From Bactericera cockerelli (Eukaryota > Arthropoda > Insecta > Hemiptera > Triozidae): 64,000 nt of DNA. Made by a program: the position numbers and the translations under genes. Under the pieces are notes generated by a model. That model searched no databases and had not been told where the DNA came from. It was given only the letters and a program-made list of their open reading frames with translations. Of this stretch, positions 20,500 through 33,160 are shown piece after piece. Positions within the stretch are counted from its first letter, which is position 1. Every line of letters starts with the position of its first letter. The DNA is taken from the NCBI GenBank assembly GCA_024516035.1, contig CM044956.1, forward strand, positions 53,326,335 through 53,390,334. Direction: 5' to 3'.

Positions 20500-21940
20500 C
20501 ATTGATCACTTGATCAGCAGATGATTGTATGGTTACGACTTTTACTTTCCGTTTCATTTTTAGATTAAAAAATGACTTTCGTAAGATTTATTTGACCTCT
20601 GCAAACAATCCCGCATCCCAGTAATCCTCCAGGGTTTTCTCTCCACAACAAAACAAAACAAAATGTCACTTCCACAGATCTGAGAACGTTCCCTCTAATC
20701 CTGTGGACTTAATGTTCAAGATGAAACAATAAATCTAATTACATCAACACCCGGAATTTTGCGTTTTCTACGGAACTTTTATCAAATTTATAAATCGCAC
20801 GCTATTAAAGAATAAAAACTGAGTATCAATGGAGATATGTTGGTCACAATGACCTTACAAAGAACTATCTGACTTCTATTTTAACACTCCAGAAGACTAT
20901 GATGTAATTGATGTAATGATGTATGTATGTATGCATATTTTATATAAACAAGAAGTCAATAATTCTTCATACTCTTGGAGAACAGCCCGAACAGGACACA
21001 GATCGAACTCTTATGGTCATCACCTGTGAATCAGGACCACATTATAAAACAGGATTAGATTTAATATAAGTAGACATACTCTGATTGAAAGTACCACTAT
21101 ATTGCGTGTTAAGGGATAGTGTCCACGCACATGAAATCTAATCCTCCTATTTTATTATTTTCTCTTCTGCATCCACTGTAGCTTGCAAACCTACAGGTAT
21201 AGTTCCAAAAGGCTCAGATGGGCCAGCACAAGTCAGGAAACCCGTCAGAGCAGAGAAGGGAGCACTGCTCGTGATTCACGCAACATGATTTATCTGGCCG
21301 AGATGACTTGCTGAGTAGTAAATGGAAACGGAATAGAGAAGACCCCATGGGGTGCCTGCTGGAGTGGCCCTCCATCCAGAGAAGGGGTCAGCCAATGTTT
21401 CAGATATTGTAGAGGTGCGAGCAATAATCAGCCATCAATCAAACATTCGATTGCCAGTGACCTGCCAGTGCAGGATATTGATCGTCAAGGATATCTGCAT
21501 AATAGCTTTCAGCTGAGAAGTTATTTCTTTCAAGGTGTCAGAAGACATATTTTCTAAAAAAAAAATTACAGCATGAGCATTCTTATTCCTGGAAGACGTT
21601 CCTTCAAATTGATCGTATTGAATAACGAAGAAACTAGCCGTTTTTTATAGTCCTAGCCAAAATGACGCATAAATTATTCCTCGAAAAAAATGCAGAGTAA
21701 TCTAATAGAAATATCTTGTTTACATGTTATTTAAATTTATATAAAAAAGCCTAATAAGATCAATTATAAAAGTAATAATGTAGGTACCTTACTACTTCAC
21801 GTATTTTAGTAATTTGCTATTGACAAAAACACTTTGTATGTTAGGGTTCAAAGTAATTCTGTCACACCAACTCAAAAAACAAGGAAGATTTCAACCACAA
21901 ACCAATACATTCGTACAAAAACCGAACCAGATGATTCCCA
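20500..21940. other. No supported gene
   Basis: Mixed composition with a moderately GC-rich part at about 21190-21420. I could not find a frame or splice pattern that convinces. Confidence 0.45.
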
Positions 21941-21944
21941 GGTC

Positions 21945-22106
21945 TTATTCCCAGGTCACTGACTCCAGGTTTCTTGTTAGCTTGTCCATCATCTCAGGTA
22001 TCTCCTCATCAAAGTCATCATAACCTTTGCCTCTGACATTGTTTCCAATCTCCTCCTCCCACTCGCCCAGGTCCAGCAACATATCGTGCCCCATCTGATA
22101 CCAGTC
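21945..22106 (-). CDS. 53-residue acidic ORF, possible terminal exon
   Basis: Minus strand from 22106 to a TAA at 21945-21947. It opens directly after TAG, which also supplies an AG acceptor dinucleotide, though the upstream pyrimidine tract is poor. The peptide contains LLDLGEWEEEIGNNVRG and GYDDFDEEIPEMMDKL, strongly acidic, with codons more GC-rich than the flanks. That points to a real exon or a decayed gene piece. No family recognised. Confidence 0.3.
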   Translation of the reverse strand, partial: DWYQMGHDMLLDLGEWEEEIGNNVRGKGYDDFDEEIPEMMDKLTRNLESVTWE

Positions 22107-22480
22107 CTAGTGTTGTTTTTGTTTCTTATCGAAAGCACCATTGATATCAATTAAGATTCAGATCGATTCGTTATTAATCTTTGGTTGGCTTGTTATCATA
22201 CCATTAATCTTCAACAATGCTAGGAGTTGTGATGGGAACACCAAAAACAACGACTGCTGGTTGAAAAATAAGAGCATACCAGTACAATTTCGGTGAAATG
22301 AATAATTTCTTTGGGCAGAAGTAACAATGGGATTTATAAACAAAGTTGGCAACATTTGTAAACAAAATACAGGAGAACCGAAGGCACGAGCATACCTATT
22401 CCAAAAAATGTTACTTGTAATTCAGAGAGGAAATTTCTCAAGTATTCTGAGTACTTAGCCCTTTGGAGTGCAAATGACAG

Positions 22481-22832
22481 AAATATATTATGTGTAACAA
22501 GAAATATATATAATAAAATATGAAAAAATTCATTTCTTTGTATTATATTTATGCTAAATGAGGAAGGAATACTTCTTCATTTTTAGGAGCATAACGGTGG
22601 TTTTGAAAGCAATATAAATAACCAATGTTGGTATTGGTAGGTTTTTTATTTATTGATTTATTTTAAATATTTTATTTCTTTGTATTATATTTATGCTAAA
22701 TGAGGAAGGAATACTTCTTCATTTTTAGGAGCATAACGGTGGTTTTGAAAGCAATACAAATAACCAATGTTGGTATTGGTAGGTTTTTTATTTATTGATT
22801 TATTTTAAATACTTGTTACACATAATATATTT
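22481..22832. mobile_element. Small element with 21-bp terminal inverted repeats and a duplicated core
   Basis: AAATATATTATGTGTAACAAG at 22481-22501 is matched by its complement at 22812-22832. Inside, a 142-bp block (starting ATTTCTTTGTATTATATTT at 22532) is repeated head to tail from 22674 with very few changes. It is non-coding. Confidence 0.65.
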
Positions 22833-22839
22833 ATTCCAT

Positions 22840-24700
22840 TAAAAAAAAAACAGATATTTTGTTTGTTTATAAATCAGGTGTCTTCATTTTTTACTATCTT
22901 ATATCAATTTAAATGGGTTGGTAATATTTGTAAAAGGTCATTCATCCTTTGAAATTTTAGCATACTGGAAATTTGCCAATAGAAACATGTAATCTTTTTA
23001 CAAGCTTCAGTAGTAGACTTTCAGGAATTCAGCATTCAACAGTTTGGTATATGTATACCAATGTTTGGCAATATTCTTGGAATAAATATGTACATGTGTT
23101 AAAGTGCCAGAAATGCTATCTCACCCCAACATAAAAAAAAAAAAAAAAAATGTTAAAATGTTTGTAATTCTTATAAAGGACTAGTCCGTAAATACATATA
23201 CACCCGTTTACCGGGCCATATTATTATTATTTGAAAAAGAAAAAGAAATGTGTAGGCAACTATTGTAGATATATTTATTAAGTTTTCAAGACTGTTCACG
23301 GTTCCCTAAATTGAGGCAAGATACAATCAATAAGGTTATCTTGGACAATTTTTTTGGCGTTTCACTTCACACAGAAGTGATCCAACTCCATCTGTCCCTT
23401 GGATTTCAATTTCAGCTCTTATCCCGGTATTGTTTCCAGCATTGTGTTCTGGGTTCCTACATTCCAGTCCTTCTCCTGGCACTTCTATTTATTATTTCAA
23501 TTCTTATCAGATTTCTAGTTATAATGTGTCTTGCTATAATCTCCTATCAACTAGGTGGGCTCGACATTTCCCAATCCTCTGCATGGGCTTTTATCTACTT
23601 AATGAAACTATTAACGATCTTTGTTTTTAAAACGAGGAATTTAGGTAGGTAGCTCCGTGGATATCTTCTATCATCTTCTTATTTATCTTGTGCATAAGGT
23701 TAAACAAATATTATGTTTATTTTATGTTTGTTTTCATTACTTTCATTTACATAGAGCGATCATATTTTAAGATAAAACCACATATCTAAACAGATCTGTT
23801 CAACCAGATCGTAATATTGAGAGTAAAAAACATGTAGATCATTCCGTGTAACGATTTTACTATTGGCTAATGAATTCTAACTACTTTTAAATGTCGAGTT
23901 ACATGAGCATAATTGTCTGCTAATGGTTATGACTAGATGATTGGTCGGTGGGACGAAATGGTTACTCATAGGATCCTAACGTCTGATCATAACGATCAGA
24001 CAAATCACGAAGAGGAAATTTAACATTATTATTTGAAGAAAAAGAATTTTTAATGATTTTATTTTGTAAATCTTGCTAAACTTGGAAAATAAAAATGACA
24101 TTATGTAAAACTGTATCATTTATGGCTAGGGATAATTTTATTATGATTAGATTTTAATTTTATTGTACCTTGGCTCCTGTCTGTAAACATTTCAACCTAC
24201 GCGGTGGTAAAAGTGGTAGGTAAACTGAAATGAAATTTAAAAAAAAAGTGAATAATAAGAGAAGATAAGCATTTGCAAAGAAAAACGTGTACAAATCGAA
24301 AAGAACGAAACCCCGTAAGGTTTAATGAAGACAAAGTGATATTAACAAGTATGTTTAGCAACAAAATGATAGCTATTACTGACATTACAAACACAATACA
24401 CCACAACTTAACTGTTACTTGAGAAGTTTAGGTAACTGATAAATCAGACTGTCAAGCAGTAGTTGTTGATTTTTTATTTTCATTATATAAAAAATAGACA
24501 TAAAGAAAAGTGAACATATCTGATGTAATTATTGTGTTATTTAAATTTTGGAAACATAATTGTAAAAATAAGATAGGAGCCAAGAACAATAGTACATACA
24601 CATAGAAGTTACCAGTCTAACTCCTATGTACTTTCTATGCTAGTTTCCATTTCGTTATTTTTATACCACAACGATTTTCTTTGGTGATCTTTGTGTGTCT
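22840..24700. other. No supported gene
   Basis: AT-rich. The hydrophobic ORF at 23311-23652 (113 codons, one long leucine/isoleucine-rich stretch) has no paralogue or motif and overlaps a second open frame. I do not call it. An A18 run lies near 23131-23149. Confidence 0.45.
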
Positions 24701-24706
24701 TTCAGG

Positions 24707-24805
24707 AAACTTCTCCAGTTTTCTTTTATATATTCTACCAGGAAGAGCCCAGATGTGCTTCTATGTCCTGAATTCATAATTCCAATGCTTCTTTCGCTTT
24801 TCTAA
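24707..24805 (+). CDS. Possible 3'-terminal exon
   Basis: A pyrimidine-rich acceptor (TGTGTGTCTTTCAG) ends at 24705. One frame runs 32 codons to TAA at 24803-24805 and includes YSTRKSPDVLLCPEF. AATAAAATAAAA follows about ten bases later. Another frame stops after 22 codons. The signals are suggestive only; no family recognised. Confidence 0.22.
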   Translation, partial: KLLQFSFIYSTRKSPDVLLCPEFIIPMLLSLF

Positions 24806-25123
24806 AGAATAAGAAATAAAATAAAAAGGTATGGAATGTTTTCAATAAAGACAGCATTTTGAGCTCTTTGTAAAAAAGTAAATAAAAACGACTTGATTTT
24901 TCTTGGGAAACAAAAATGACATTGCAATATAGGAAATTTTTCAAGTTTCTGCTAGAATTTTTTTATTGTGCTTTTTGCTGAAATTTTTTTTCTCAATAAA
25001 GTTGATATTTATGTAGATGAAGTCAATATTCGAAGATGTCAATATTGACTATATTTTCTTAAGTTCCAATGGTTGTCTGTAATGCATAACGGATAGTGAA
25101 TGAATACTTAATCGTTACATTTA

Positions 25124-26031
25124 CGAGGTCTGTCCCGAAAGTTCGTATAAAAATGAGATAAAATTTTTATTTTACAATTAATCGGGTAATTCAATTTTGT
25201 CTCCTTCAAAATACTCTCGCTGGGACACAATGCACTTCTGCCATAACCATTTCCACTGTTTGAAGGCTCCTTAAAAGTCCTCAGTTTGAAGGCTTCTCAG
25301 CTGACTCGTCGTTGCTGTTTTAATGGCCTCAACGTCCCCCAAATGCCGCCCTTGAAGCACCAATTTTGTTTTTGGGATTAAAAAGAAGTCACAAGATGCC
25401 AAATCCGGTGAATAAGGGGGATGTTCAGTCGCTATGATCGAATTGTCAGTCAGAAACTCATGCACAACGAGGGGGTGTGAGCGGGGGCATTGTCGTGGTG
25501 GAGGATCCACCGCCCCTCTCGCGCCAAATAGTTGTTTTGCTCAAAGAAAGCTCTTCAGCCACCTGTCTGACGGTTAAACGACGGTCCCGCAGGACACAAG
25601 ATCGAATTCTTTCCACATTGTCAGAAGTGCTGGAAGTGGAAGGACGTCCTGACCGAGGGTCATCTTCGAGACTTTCGCGGCCCTCACGAAAACTTTTCAA
25701 CCACTTGTAGACTGTTGGTTCCTTGAAAACATCATCTCCATAAACTTGGTTGAGATCACTAAAAATTTCGCGGCCATTCTTGCCGAGTTTCGCGAGAAAT
25801 TTGATGATGACGCGCTGTTCTTGAATGACTGAGATCTCCGACGCCGACGAGTGGTAGAGAGAGGGGTCACTTCACAGGTACCGGGACGAAACAGTTCTTT
25901 TTGTACGGCGGTTGGGCGCACACTGAGCATTGTTTAGATGTTATAGAAGGGGACGCAGCCCACCTGGCATCCCCACTTAGCTTTCCAGCCTTCCCAGAAC
26001 ACTTTTATACGAACTTTCGGGACAGACCTCG
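25124..26031 (-). mobile_element. mariner transposon, deletion derivative
   Basis: Perfect terminal inverted repeats starting CGAGGTCTGTCCCGAAAGTT and TA on both sides (25122-25123, 26032-26033). At 908 bp it is shorter than the roughly 1.3 kb of intact mariners. The transposase remnant lies on the minus strand. Confidence 0.92.
25271..25930 (-). pseudogene. mariner transposase, internally deleted and frameshifted
   Basis: The N-terminal DNA-binding half reads, in minus-strand order, through a KFLAKLGKNGREIF-type helix-turn-helix, then FREGRESLEDDPRSGRPSTS and LTVRQVAEELSLSKTTIW. It then jumps to the HDNAPAH block that carries the second catalytic Asp (about 25480-25500, in another frame) and to LTDNSII, HPPYSPDLASCDFF and GDVEAIK in a third frame. 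The segment with the first catalytic Asp, about 100 residues, is missing. There are at least two frame breaks besides the deletion, so it is inactive. Order and motifs are those of the Tc1/mariner superfamily; the subfamily is not assigned. Confidence 0.88.
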
Positions 26032-26034
26032 TAT

Positions 26035-27060
26035 TTCCATGTCATCTTTTGTAAAATGCCTAATTTTTTTTTAGTGAAGGGGGAAACTTCCAAAGGCGAA
26101 CATCATGCGGAAGCATGATGAACAGTGTGGAATTTGTGCTGTAAACAGTGTTATCAATATCCTCAGCATCCTCCAGTTATCATATTTGTCTTAATCACAA
26201 TTACTCAAATTCAATTTACTTACTATTTTTTTTTCTTCACTTGGAAATTCAATCACCGACAGGTTACGAATACACGGCCTTATGAATCCAGCTAGTGAGG
26301 TCATTTCCAAAGTCACTAAATTTGTCAAGTTATATCACTCTCATTTTCCTCAGTACACTGTTTTAATAACCCTCTTACATCCTTTTTCTTCCACGTTTGC
26401 CCTTGTCCTCCCTCCCTCGTCTTTCACAAGTAGTGACCTGCTTGTTCTCACTGCCCCTAACCCTTCGCAATGCTCTACTTGTTTGACTAGCACATCTAAT
26501 CTACAAGTTACTCCTGAAAGGGATGTTTCTATCAGGACGTCCAGAAGTCGAGAGTGAAGGCTCACTTCTTCCTCATCTCTCACTTCTTCCTCATCTCTCA
26601 ATTCTTCATCTCGTGTTTGTATCTTTTTTTCATTTTACTCCGTTTCATCTGTATTTCCTTTATTCCAAAGGAATTTGTTCTATTTTCTGTCCCTCGATGT
26701 GTTCTTCACTCTCTGCTGCATTTTCTTGTTACTATTTATAGTTCTTTCATTATTATGTTATGAGCTCCTTTTCATTTTTCCTGATTTCTCTTTCAACTCA
26801 TTGATTACTTTTTGAATCATACCCTATTTGAATCATATAGTTCTATATGATAGTACTATTCATACCTATACGAACAAATTTATTGACGTTATTTTCGTCG
26901 GATGGTTCAACTTTGGTTTACTTTTCTTTATTTACACTGAAGTCCTGCATGTATATGTAGACTTGCAGAGGTGACCAGATACAGGAAGGTGATTAATCCC
27001 TTTTAGAAATCATAGGACCCTTATGGGGTCAGGATTAAATTAAGTATACCTATATTAATA
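26035..27060. other. No supported gene; pyrimidine-rich part at 26390-26700
   Basis: The ORF at 26282-26557 is Ser/Thr/Leu-rich, as expected from CT-rich DNA. CTCACTTCTTCCTCATCT is repeated in tandem near 26560-26600. Confidence 0.45.
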
Positions 27061-27064
27061 GAAG

Positions 27065-27105
27065 AAGAGGGTTTCTCTCTCTATCTCTCTCACTCTCTCA
27101 TTTTT

Positions 27106-27134
<29 letters not shown>
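27065..27134. repeat. CT microsatellite, interrupted
   Basis: Runs of CT with TATC and T9 interruptions, ending in about 13 uninterrupted CT units. Confidence 0.9.
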
Positions 27135-27140
<6 letters not shown>

Positions 27141-27886
27141 GTGTCAAATTGGTCGGAAAGAACGGTTTTCGATTGAAGAAGAAAAAAATGAAGTAAATCA
27201 TTCTGTTTATTATGAGTTATGATTCCTGTCCTATTAGATTTCATTATACTAGAACTAGAAACTTTGAAAACCTGTGGGTTATATAGAATGCTGTGCCAGG
27301 AGTTTTAAAATAATTTAACTGTGATCTTTTACTTTAACTTGTTCACATATTCAAGAACGAAAAGTTGCCTATATTTACATTACATATCTTGAGACTCTTA
27401 AGAAATAGTTTTAATTGATCAAATTCTCTCAAATAAACAATTGATGTAGAGGAAGGTCTTAATAATAAAATCTTCAATATGAAGTTCTACATACTATTAA
27501 TATGTATACATAACAAATCTGTAGTAACTATGAAGGTTTTCTTCTAATTTTACTCTGCATACTATCAAACCTACTTTGGGTCGGTATTGTTCAACATTTT
27601 TTTTTTTTAATTGATGTTCCTTGGATCTGGTAATCTTACTTTCAAAAGTAGGAATGTTAAATTATTCAGTGATCAATCGAAAAAAATATATGCCACAATG
27701 CATAAAAAAATATATGCCACATCAATTTGCTTTCTCTTTCATGAAAAATTGACATTTTACTGTGATGTTTTTTATGTTTTTCGTGAACATTTATTTTAAA
27801 ATTTCATGTTCTTGGCGGTACAAAGAACATCCCGCTTCAACTAATAGTTTTGAAGGATTTAGTGACCCTTCTGTTGTCCTCTTTTC

Positions 27887-27888
<2 letters not shown>

Positions 27889-27919
<31 letters not shown>
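27889..27919. repeat. 31-base T run
   Basis: T31 followed by CTATTTGGGTGGG. No element boundary recognised. Confidence 0.9.
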
Positions 27920-27999
27920 CTATTTGGGTGGGTTTTGTGACCCCTGAAAAGACCTGTTGTGCCTGATTTAAATACTTTAATAATTTGTTTATATTATAA

Positions 28000-30040
28000 A
28001 TTATTAATTCGTTCAATCCGACATGACCTAGCCTCATCACGAGAAGACGGCATTTATGTAAAACAACTTTTGAATTCGATTTTTGAATGCTTATTTAAAA
28101 AAAATAAAACTATCACATCAAATCTACTCATTATTACTGGTTCATTGTTGGTGAAGTGGTTATTCTGGTGGACTTTTAGTCCGCAGAAATAAGTTTGATT
28201 CTAGATAAAAAAGAATTCAATTAAAATGGTGATTCTGCGTTGTGCGATTCTTGTCAAAGCATTTCTGCATAGCACATTTAAAAATTCTTAAATTTCTAGT
28301 TTATTTTATTACCATTGAAAAGAAAAATTCTTTGAAATTTTAGTAATTTACTTTTTAATGGCACTCATTAATAAAATGATAATTATTTCAGGAACCTATT
28401 AGCAAATTTCAAGGTCAGACAAGTATTACTTTGGTATGCTAAACTTGCTTACATCGCCTCCTCTACCTTGTTCTTCAGATCTTTTCAATAATATAAGTTG
28501 TTATAAATAGATAGGGACCATTATGAAATGTAATCTTGTTGTTTTGAATGTCCATATTGATCCGAACTACACAGCAGATAATATCTCGGCTCGTTAAATT
28601 GAATAAAGTGTCTGCGATTTTGTTTGGTATCTGGACTCTGCTCAGATTGCAATCAGTTTTCTGCATTGTCAAAGTGTTGCACATTCTCTTATGTGGTAAT
28701 ATATGTTATAGTATACAATAATATTGTTGTTTTATCTTCATTCTGAATCTCATAAGCTCGCTGTATGATTGTAAATAATAATATATGTGCTATTATATGT
28801 GGAAATGTTGGTTCTTACAGAAGCTCTGAACAAAACAGACCATTAGGAAATTCTGAATATAGTAAAATAATAATATTATTAATAATGAAATTTTTAACTA
28901 AAATTTTATGAATTAGAAAAATCCGCTAGGGTATATTTCATGATCCCCCATAACCCCGCCTCTGATCAGACACAAAGTGCCAAATATTCACCAAAGAAGC
29001 ATGATCGTAAAACAACTCGATCAACAACAACAAAAATATTATTTTTCTATTTTTAAGTGCCAATTTGTGGTGGCCTTAGCGACCTTAGGGTCCATTTCCG
29101 TATAGGGGTTTATCAAGCAAAGTGGTCTTTATTTGATCTCTACTATACGTGGTTTCTTTTTTTACATGATCTTTTGATACACCCTATATATTCTGGAAAA
29201 TATAAATGACAAACACAATATGCAACAGGACTCTATTCTAGGAGATAATGAATTTAAAGAACTTTTTGATCCTTCTCCTATTTCCGTACGTCCATAGATG
29301 AAATTGTTCAGAACCCACCAACGCATGTGTAAGTTTCAGTGTCCGACATGGAATCGTTTTTTCTTTTATCCATGTTCGGACGGTATTCTAATAATATTAT
29401 TAGTATTTTGTCACTTTATGAAAGGACAGACAGTGTTAAGCGCGTTCTTCTATAACAGACCTGGGTTCTATCTGTTACTGATCTCTGAAGTCCTATTCTT
29501 CTATTTCCACTCCTAGGACCTGCTACTCAATTAGACGTGTCACAATGAGGACAATTGAGGACAATAGCGACGTGTGCCTCACGCATTATGTCCATGTCCC
29601 ATGTTCAAGGTGAACAGTATTGTATTGAACAGTATTGTATTGGTCGGAGTAACAAAAATAGTGCAGGATTGCTCTTACGATGCTAGTAGGTAGTACACAG
29701 AGCATTAGTAAGTTAGATACTATATTAGTATAGTATATAGTATATTTATTAGTTTGTTAGACATTGAAAAATGTAAAACATATAAAAAATTATCTTTGAA
29801 TAGTATCTTTGAATAAGCGGGGTTCAACCGTTAGTCCTGTATGAGGGACTTTACTTATCTAATTGTTAAGGTATTAGTTATTGTAATTCATATACTACAT
29901 CTACTTTATACATATAGTCTGGCTGGGGGACTATAATTAGGCAGTAGACCAGCAGTCTAGCTGGGGGACTGTAAACAGGGAGTAGAGTAGACTGTAAACT
30001 GTAAACAGTGCTGAGTAATTCCCCCACTGTCTGGCTACCA
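28000..30040. other. No supported gene
   Basis: AT-rich. A weak tRNA-like fragment (TGGTGAAGTGGTTATTCTGG then AGTTTGATTCTAG) at about 28145-28205 may be an old SINE. Short direct repeats of GAACAGTATTGTATT lie at about 29607-29640. Confidence 0.45.
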
Positions 30041-30048
30041 TCGTTCAC

Positions 30049-30145
30049 GATGATGATGATAATCTAATTTATATAATACATAGGTGAACCTGTATGATGA
30101 TGATGATGATGATCTAATTTATACAATACATAGGTGAACCTGTAT
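30049..30145. repeat. 49-bp tandem duplication on a GAT microsatellite
   Basis: GATGATGATGAT plus ATCTAATTTATA and CATAGGTGAACCTGTAT occur twice in a row (30049-30095 and 30096-30145), differing in GAT count and one base. Confidence 0.85.
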
Positions 30146-30750
30146 ATAATATGACTCAAGGGACAGTGCAAGAATTCTGCCATTAGAAGCTTTCTATAAT
30201 ATCCGAGTCCAATACATCAAGGTGTGACTGTATTGGTATTGTATGTTTACTTACTTGTTAATTATAATTACGCACCTGAAGAAACTTAATATTTACAGTA
30301 TCAACAACAGAAACATGAAAGTCAGTTCCTGATCCATACCTGAAACAAGAGACGGAAAATTGAAATTAACATCGGAAAATTATAAACTGCAACAAGAAGA
30401 GAGTTAGAAGAAAATTCGGATCTTAAACAATCAGAGGAGAAATCTCCGCATTGGTTGCAATGGAAAAAATATTTTAGATGGAAAAGACGACAGAGAGAAA
30501 AGGAAACAAAAATAAGAAGTAATAATAAAATTATACAGAGTGAAACAAACTTGGTGAATGAATCGAATGAACACAAGACAGATTTGCCTAAAAGATAGAA
30601 TGGTTTTAGTTCAAGTATTAGTAACATTTATTAATTTGTTTTATTTTAAATAGATAAAAATGTATTTTGAGACGAAGTTAATTAATTCCTAGAGCATTTT
30701 TTACAATTTAACTCTTGAAGTAAAAGAGGATATAATTAATATTGTAGTGC

Positions 30751-30756
30751 TTTATT
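30751..30756 (-). terminator. Poly(A) signal for the putative minus-strand exon
   Basis: AATAAA on the minus strand, about 110 bases after the stop at 30867. Confidence 0.3.
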
Positions 30757-30866
30757 TAGACTGTCAGACTAGAAATCTCATTATACTATAGCACATTTTA
30801 ATTAAGATAATTTTAGAATTTTCTGCACCTTTTTACACATTTTTTTACGTAGAAAAAGAAGGTACG

Positions 30867-31010
30867 TCAAATATCCGTTTCTGTCAAATTTACTATCCTG
30901 GATTCAGGTCCATTGACATCTTCAGGCTCACAACTTATCATAAACATCTTGACAATCTCTGGCAGGAATCTGGTGTGTGTCTTCTTCATGAGAATCCGGC
31001 GGGTACATTC
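30867..31010 (-). CDS. Possible 3'-terminal exon, 47 residues
   Basis: On the minus strand a CTGCTAGCAG acceptor precedes 31010. The frame is open for 47 codons to TGA (30867-30869). Readable peptide parts are RRILMKKTHTRFLPEIVKMF and CEPEDVNGPESRIVNLTETD, with composition unlike the AT-rich noise around. A poly(A) signal follows. I do not recognise the family. The acceptor tract is only moderately pyrimidine-rich. Confidence 0.33.
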   Translation of the reverse strand, partial: ECTRRILMKKTHTRFLPEIVKMFMISCEPEDVNGPESRIVNLTETDI

Positions 31011-31019
31011 CTGCTAGCA

Positions 31020-31790
31020 GAATTCCTGACAGTTCACTCCTGCTAGTGAGGAAGATGGCCTGCTATCTTCTCAGTAAATCTTCATTTTGAGAGGAATCTT
31101 CAAAATGTTAATCACTGTTTAGTAGCTTTATATCACTCGACAATCTATTGCGGATCTAGTATCTTCTATAAAATAGCTGACATAAACAACTCGACATTAT
31201 CTGTTCATAGGCCGGAATGAGGTTATGGAAATTAAAAGTTTACGAGTAAAGCCATTATTCTAGAGCATCATAAGCACATTACCCTTTGGAAAAGCACTAA
31301 ATGAGGTGTTTTATATGTAAAACATACCACACAACTGACCCGATGGTAGAGCTTTGGTGATAATTTGTGTCGTATGCCTGCGGCATGCGTTTCCATACGG
31401 GAGGGCCGGGATCCATGGATGAGAAGAGTGTATTTGTATTTTTTGTAAAACTTCGGTGTCTCTCATATTATTTTATATGAGTATAGTGAAGCTATTATAA
31501 GTGTAACGAGACCGAATTTAACTTCTTATAAAAGATTCACCTACATAAAATATTGAAGTAGATTTCAAGGTGAAGTGTATGGATTTAAAGGTAAAAGCTT
31601 TTTGTCCAGAAGCAAGAAATATGATTGTGACAATTTTCAAACTATATAATCCATTAGTGTGTTTCTTGAAACTTGCGTAATTGCTTGCTTAGCTCACCAA
31701 TTATTATTAAGGTACCTGCACCAAGCTCCTTAGTACCCTGAAGCAGAATTTCCAATTTCTACGATAGCAATTATTTCTCATCGTCTCAGA
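31020..31790. other. No supported gene
   Basis: AT-rich. A tRNA-like piece may lie near 31335-31420 (GATGGTAGAGCTTTGGTG with a GGCCGGGATCCA B-box-like end), too degraded to call. Confidence 0.45.
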
Positions 31791-31792
31791 AT

Positions 31793-32345
31793 ATGCTTTC
31801 TCCTCTATCTAACTCTCTATCTCCTTCCTCTGAGTCCTCTTTCCATACCTCCTCCCGCTCTATCGCCCAACTCTCTCTCTCTCTGTCTTTCTTTTTCTCT
31901 TTCCTCTCTTACCCCCAAATCTCTTTTTTTTCTCTCCTTCCTCTCTATCCCCCAACTCTCTTTTTTTCATTTTCTCCCTCCTCTCTTACCCCTGACTCTC
32001 TCTCTCTCCTTCTGATCTTACTCCCAGTCTCTCTTTTGAATATTTCCTACTATCCCTTCGTTTTCTATCTTGTTTCGGCACCTCAACCTATCTCCCTTTT
32101 CACTCTCCTCTCTCTCTCTCTCTCTCTCTCTTTCTCTAGCTTTTCCTTCCCTTTCCATCTCCGCATCACTCCCACCTTCTCTACATCTTTATACACGTCT
32201 TCCTCATCGACTTCCTTCCTCTACTTCTTTCTTTTTATTTTCTCTCTCTCTCTCTCAGTTTCTCTCAACTCCCAATCCTCTCTCCTTTTCTCTTTCTCCC
32301 TTTCTATCTCTATGTCCCCATCTACCACTCCATCTGTCTTTCTAA
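31793..32345. repeat. Pyrimidine-rich tract, about 550 bp
   Basis: Almost only C and T on the plus strand, made of degenerate units such as CTCTCTTACCCC and CTCCTTCCTCTCTATCCCCC. The long ORFs here (189 and 91 codons) are products of composition. It may form triplex DNA. Confidence 0.9.
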
Positions 32346-32824
32346 TTCTCATCTTGCTGTAAACAGAAAGTTTCAATTTATATCTTCAAAAAGGTCCGGG
32401 GTAAGTCGCTTCCTGGAAAATAATCATTGTCCTCAGAGATGAGGAAGAGAGATATAGAGGGGACGGAGATAGGAGGTGAGAGAGGCAAATAGATTTACAG
32501 AGAAGGTAAGAGTGAGAGAGAGACGTTGGATTAATAGAGAGAGACAATGTCATTTACAGTTGAGTTCAAACAGGGAACTAAATGGTTGTTTCCAGCAAAG
32601 GCTACGCTGTTATGAGAAATTCTGATTACCTTGGAACGTTGCTTAGACCTTTGCGAGACTCTGGGGTCATTTAGTTTTACGCTAAGGTTAATTTTAATTA
32701 GAATTACCTTTGCAACTTTTGCATTGCTTACTTTTATCATTCTTCCTTGAGGTTCTTCGTTATTTCTATCGTTTTTTTCCTGTGGACTTCTTGTTATTGT
32801 TTTGTCTTAACGCTTCTTAAACAT

Positions 32825-33020
32825 AACAGTCATGGTTTTAACGTTCACGGTCCATTCACTGGAAAATCACAAACAGCTTCATTAACCTCACACAGCCTGG
32901 GTTGGGCTGGTAATGTCCAGAATCACAAGGGTTACCCACGAAGTTCAAACCTCGCTGGAGGTTGCCTTTCTTTACCTTAGCTGTCTTACGACACCTGATG
33001 TTGTCACCGTGCCAACTATA
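32825..33020 (-). mobile_element. 5S rRNA-derived SINE, diverged
   Basis: Complement of the body (CACAGCCTGGGTTGGGC, TTTTAACGTTCACGG) and of the 5S head (AACCTCGCTGGAGGTTGC). It lies directly before a family A SINE. Confidence 0.6.
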
Positions 33021-33027
33021 ATTTGAC

Positions 33028-33160
33028 CGACCTCAGTAGCTTGACCGATAAGGCGGCTGACTCGTAATCTGGAGGTCGGTGGTTTCAGCGTAGATTTAGT
33101 AAAGCGAGTTTGAGTAGTTGTGATATCACGAAATTGATTAACACAAATATGATAACTATA
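33028..33160 (+). mobile_element. tRNA-derived SINE, family A, B box deleted
   Basis: GACCGACCTCAGTAGCTTGA, GGCGGCTGACTCGTAATC and GGAGGTCGGTGG run directly into TTTCAGCGTAGATTTAG. The CAAGTCCCGG part of the B box is missing, so polymerase III transcription is unlikely. Confidence 0.78.

Noticed and set aside
23311..23652. 113-residue hydrophobic ORF
   Set aside because: Overlaps another open frame, has no motif or plausible signals, and its hydrophobicity follows from T-rich codons.
31793..32362. 189-codon plus-strand ORF
   Set aside because: Ser/Leu/Phe/Pro-rich product of a nearly pure CT tract; stops are rare there by composition, and a second frame is equally open.
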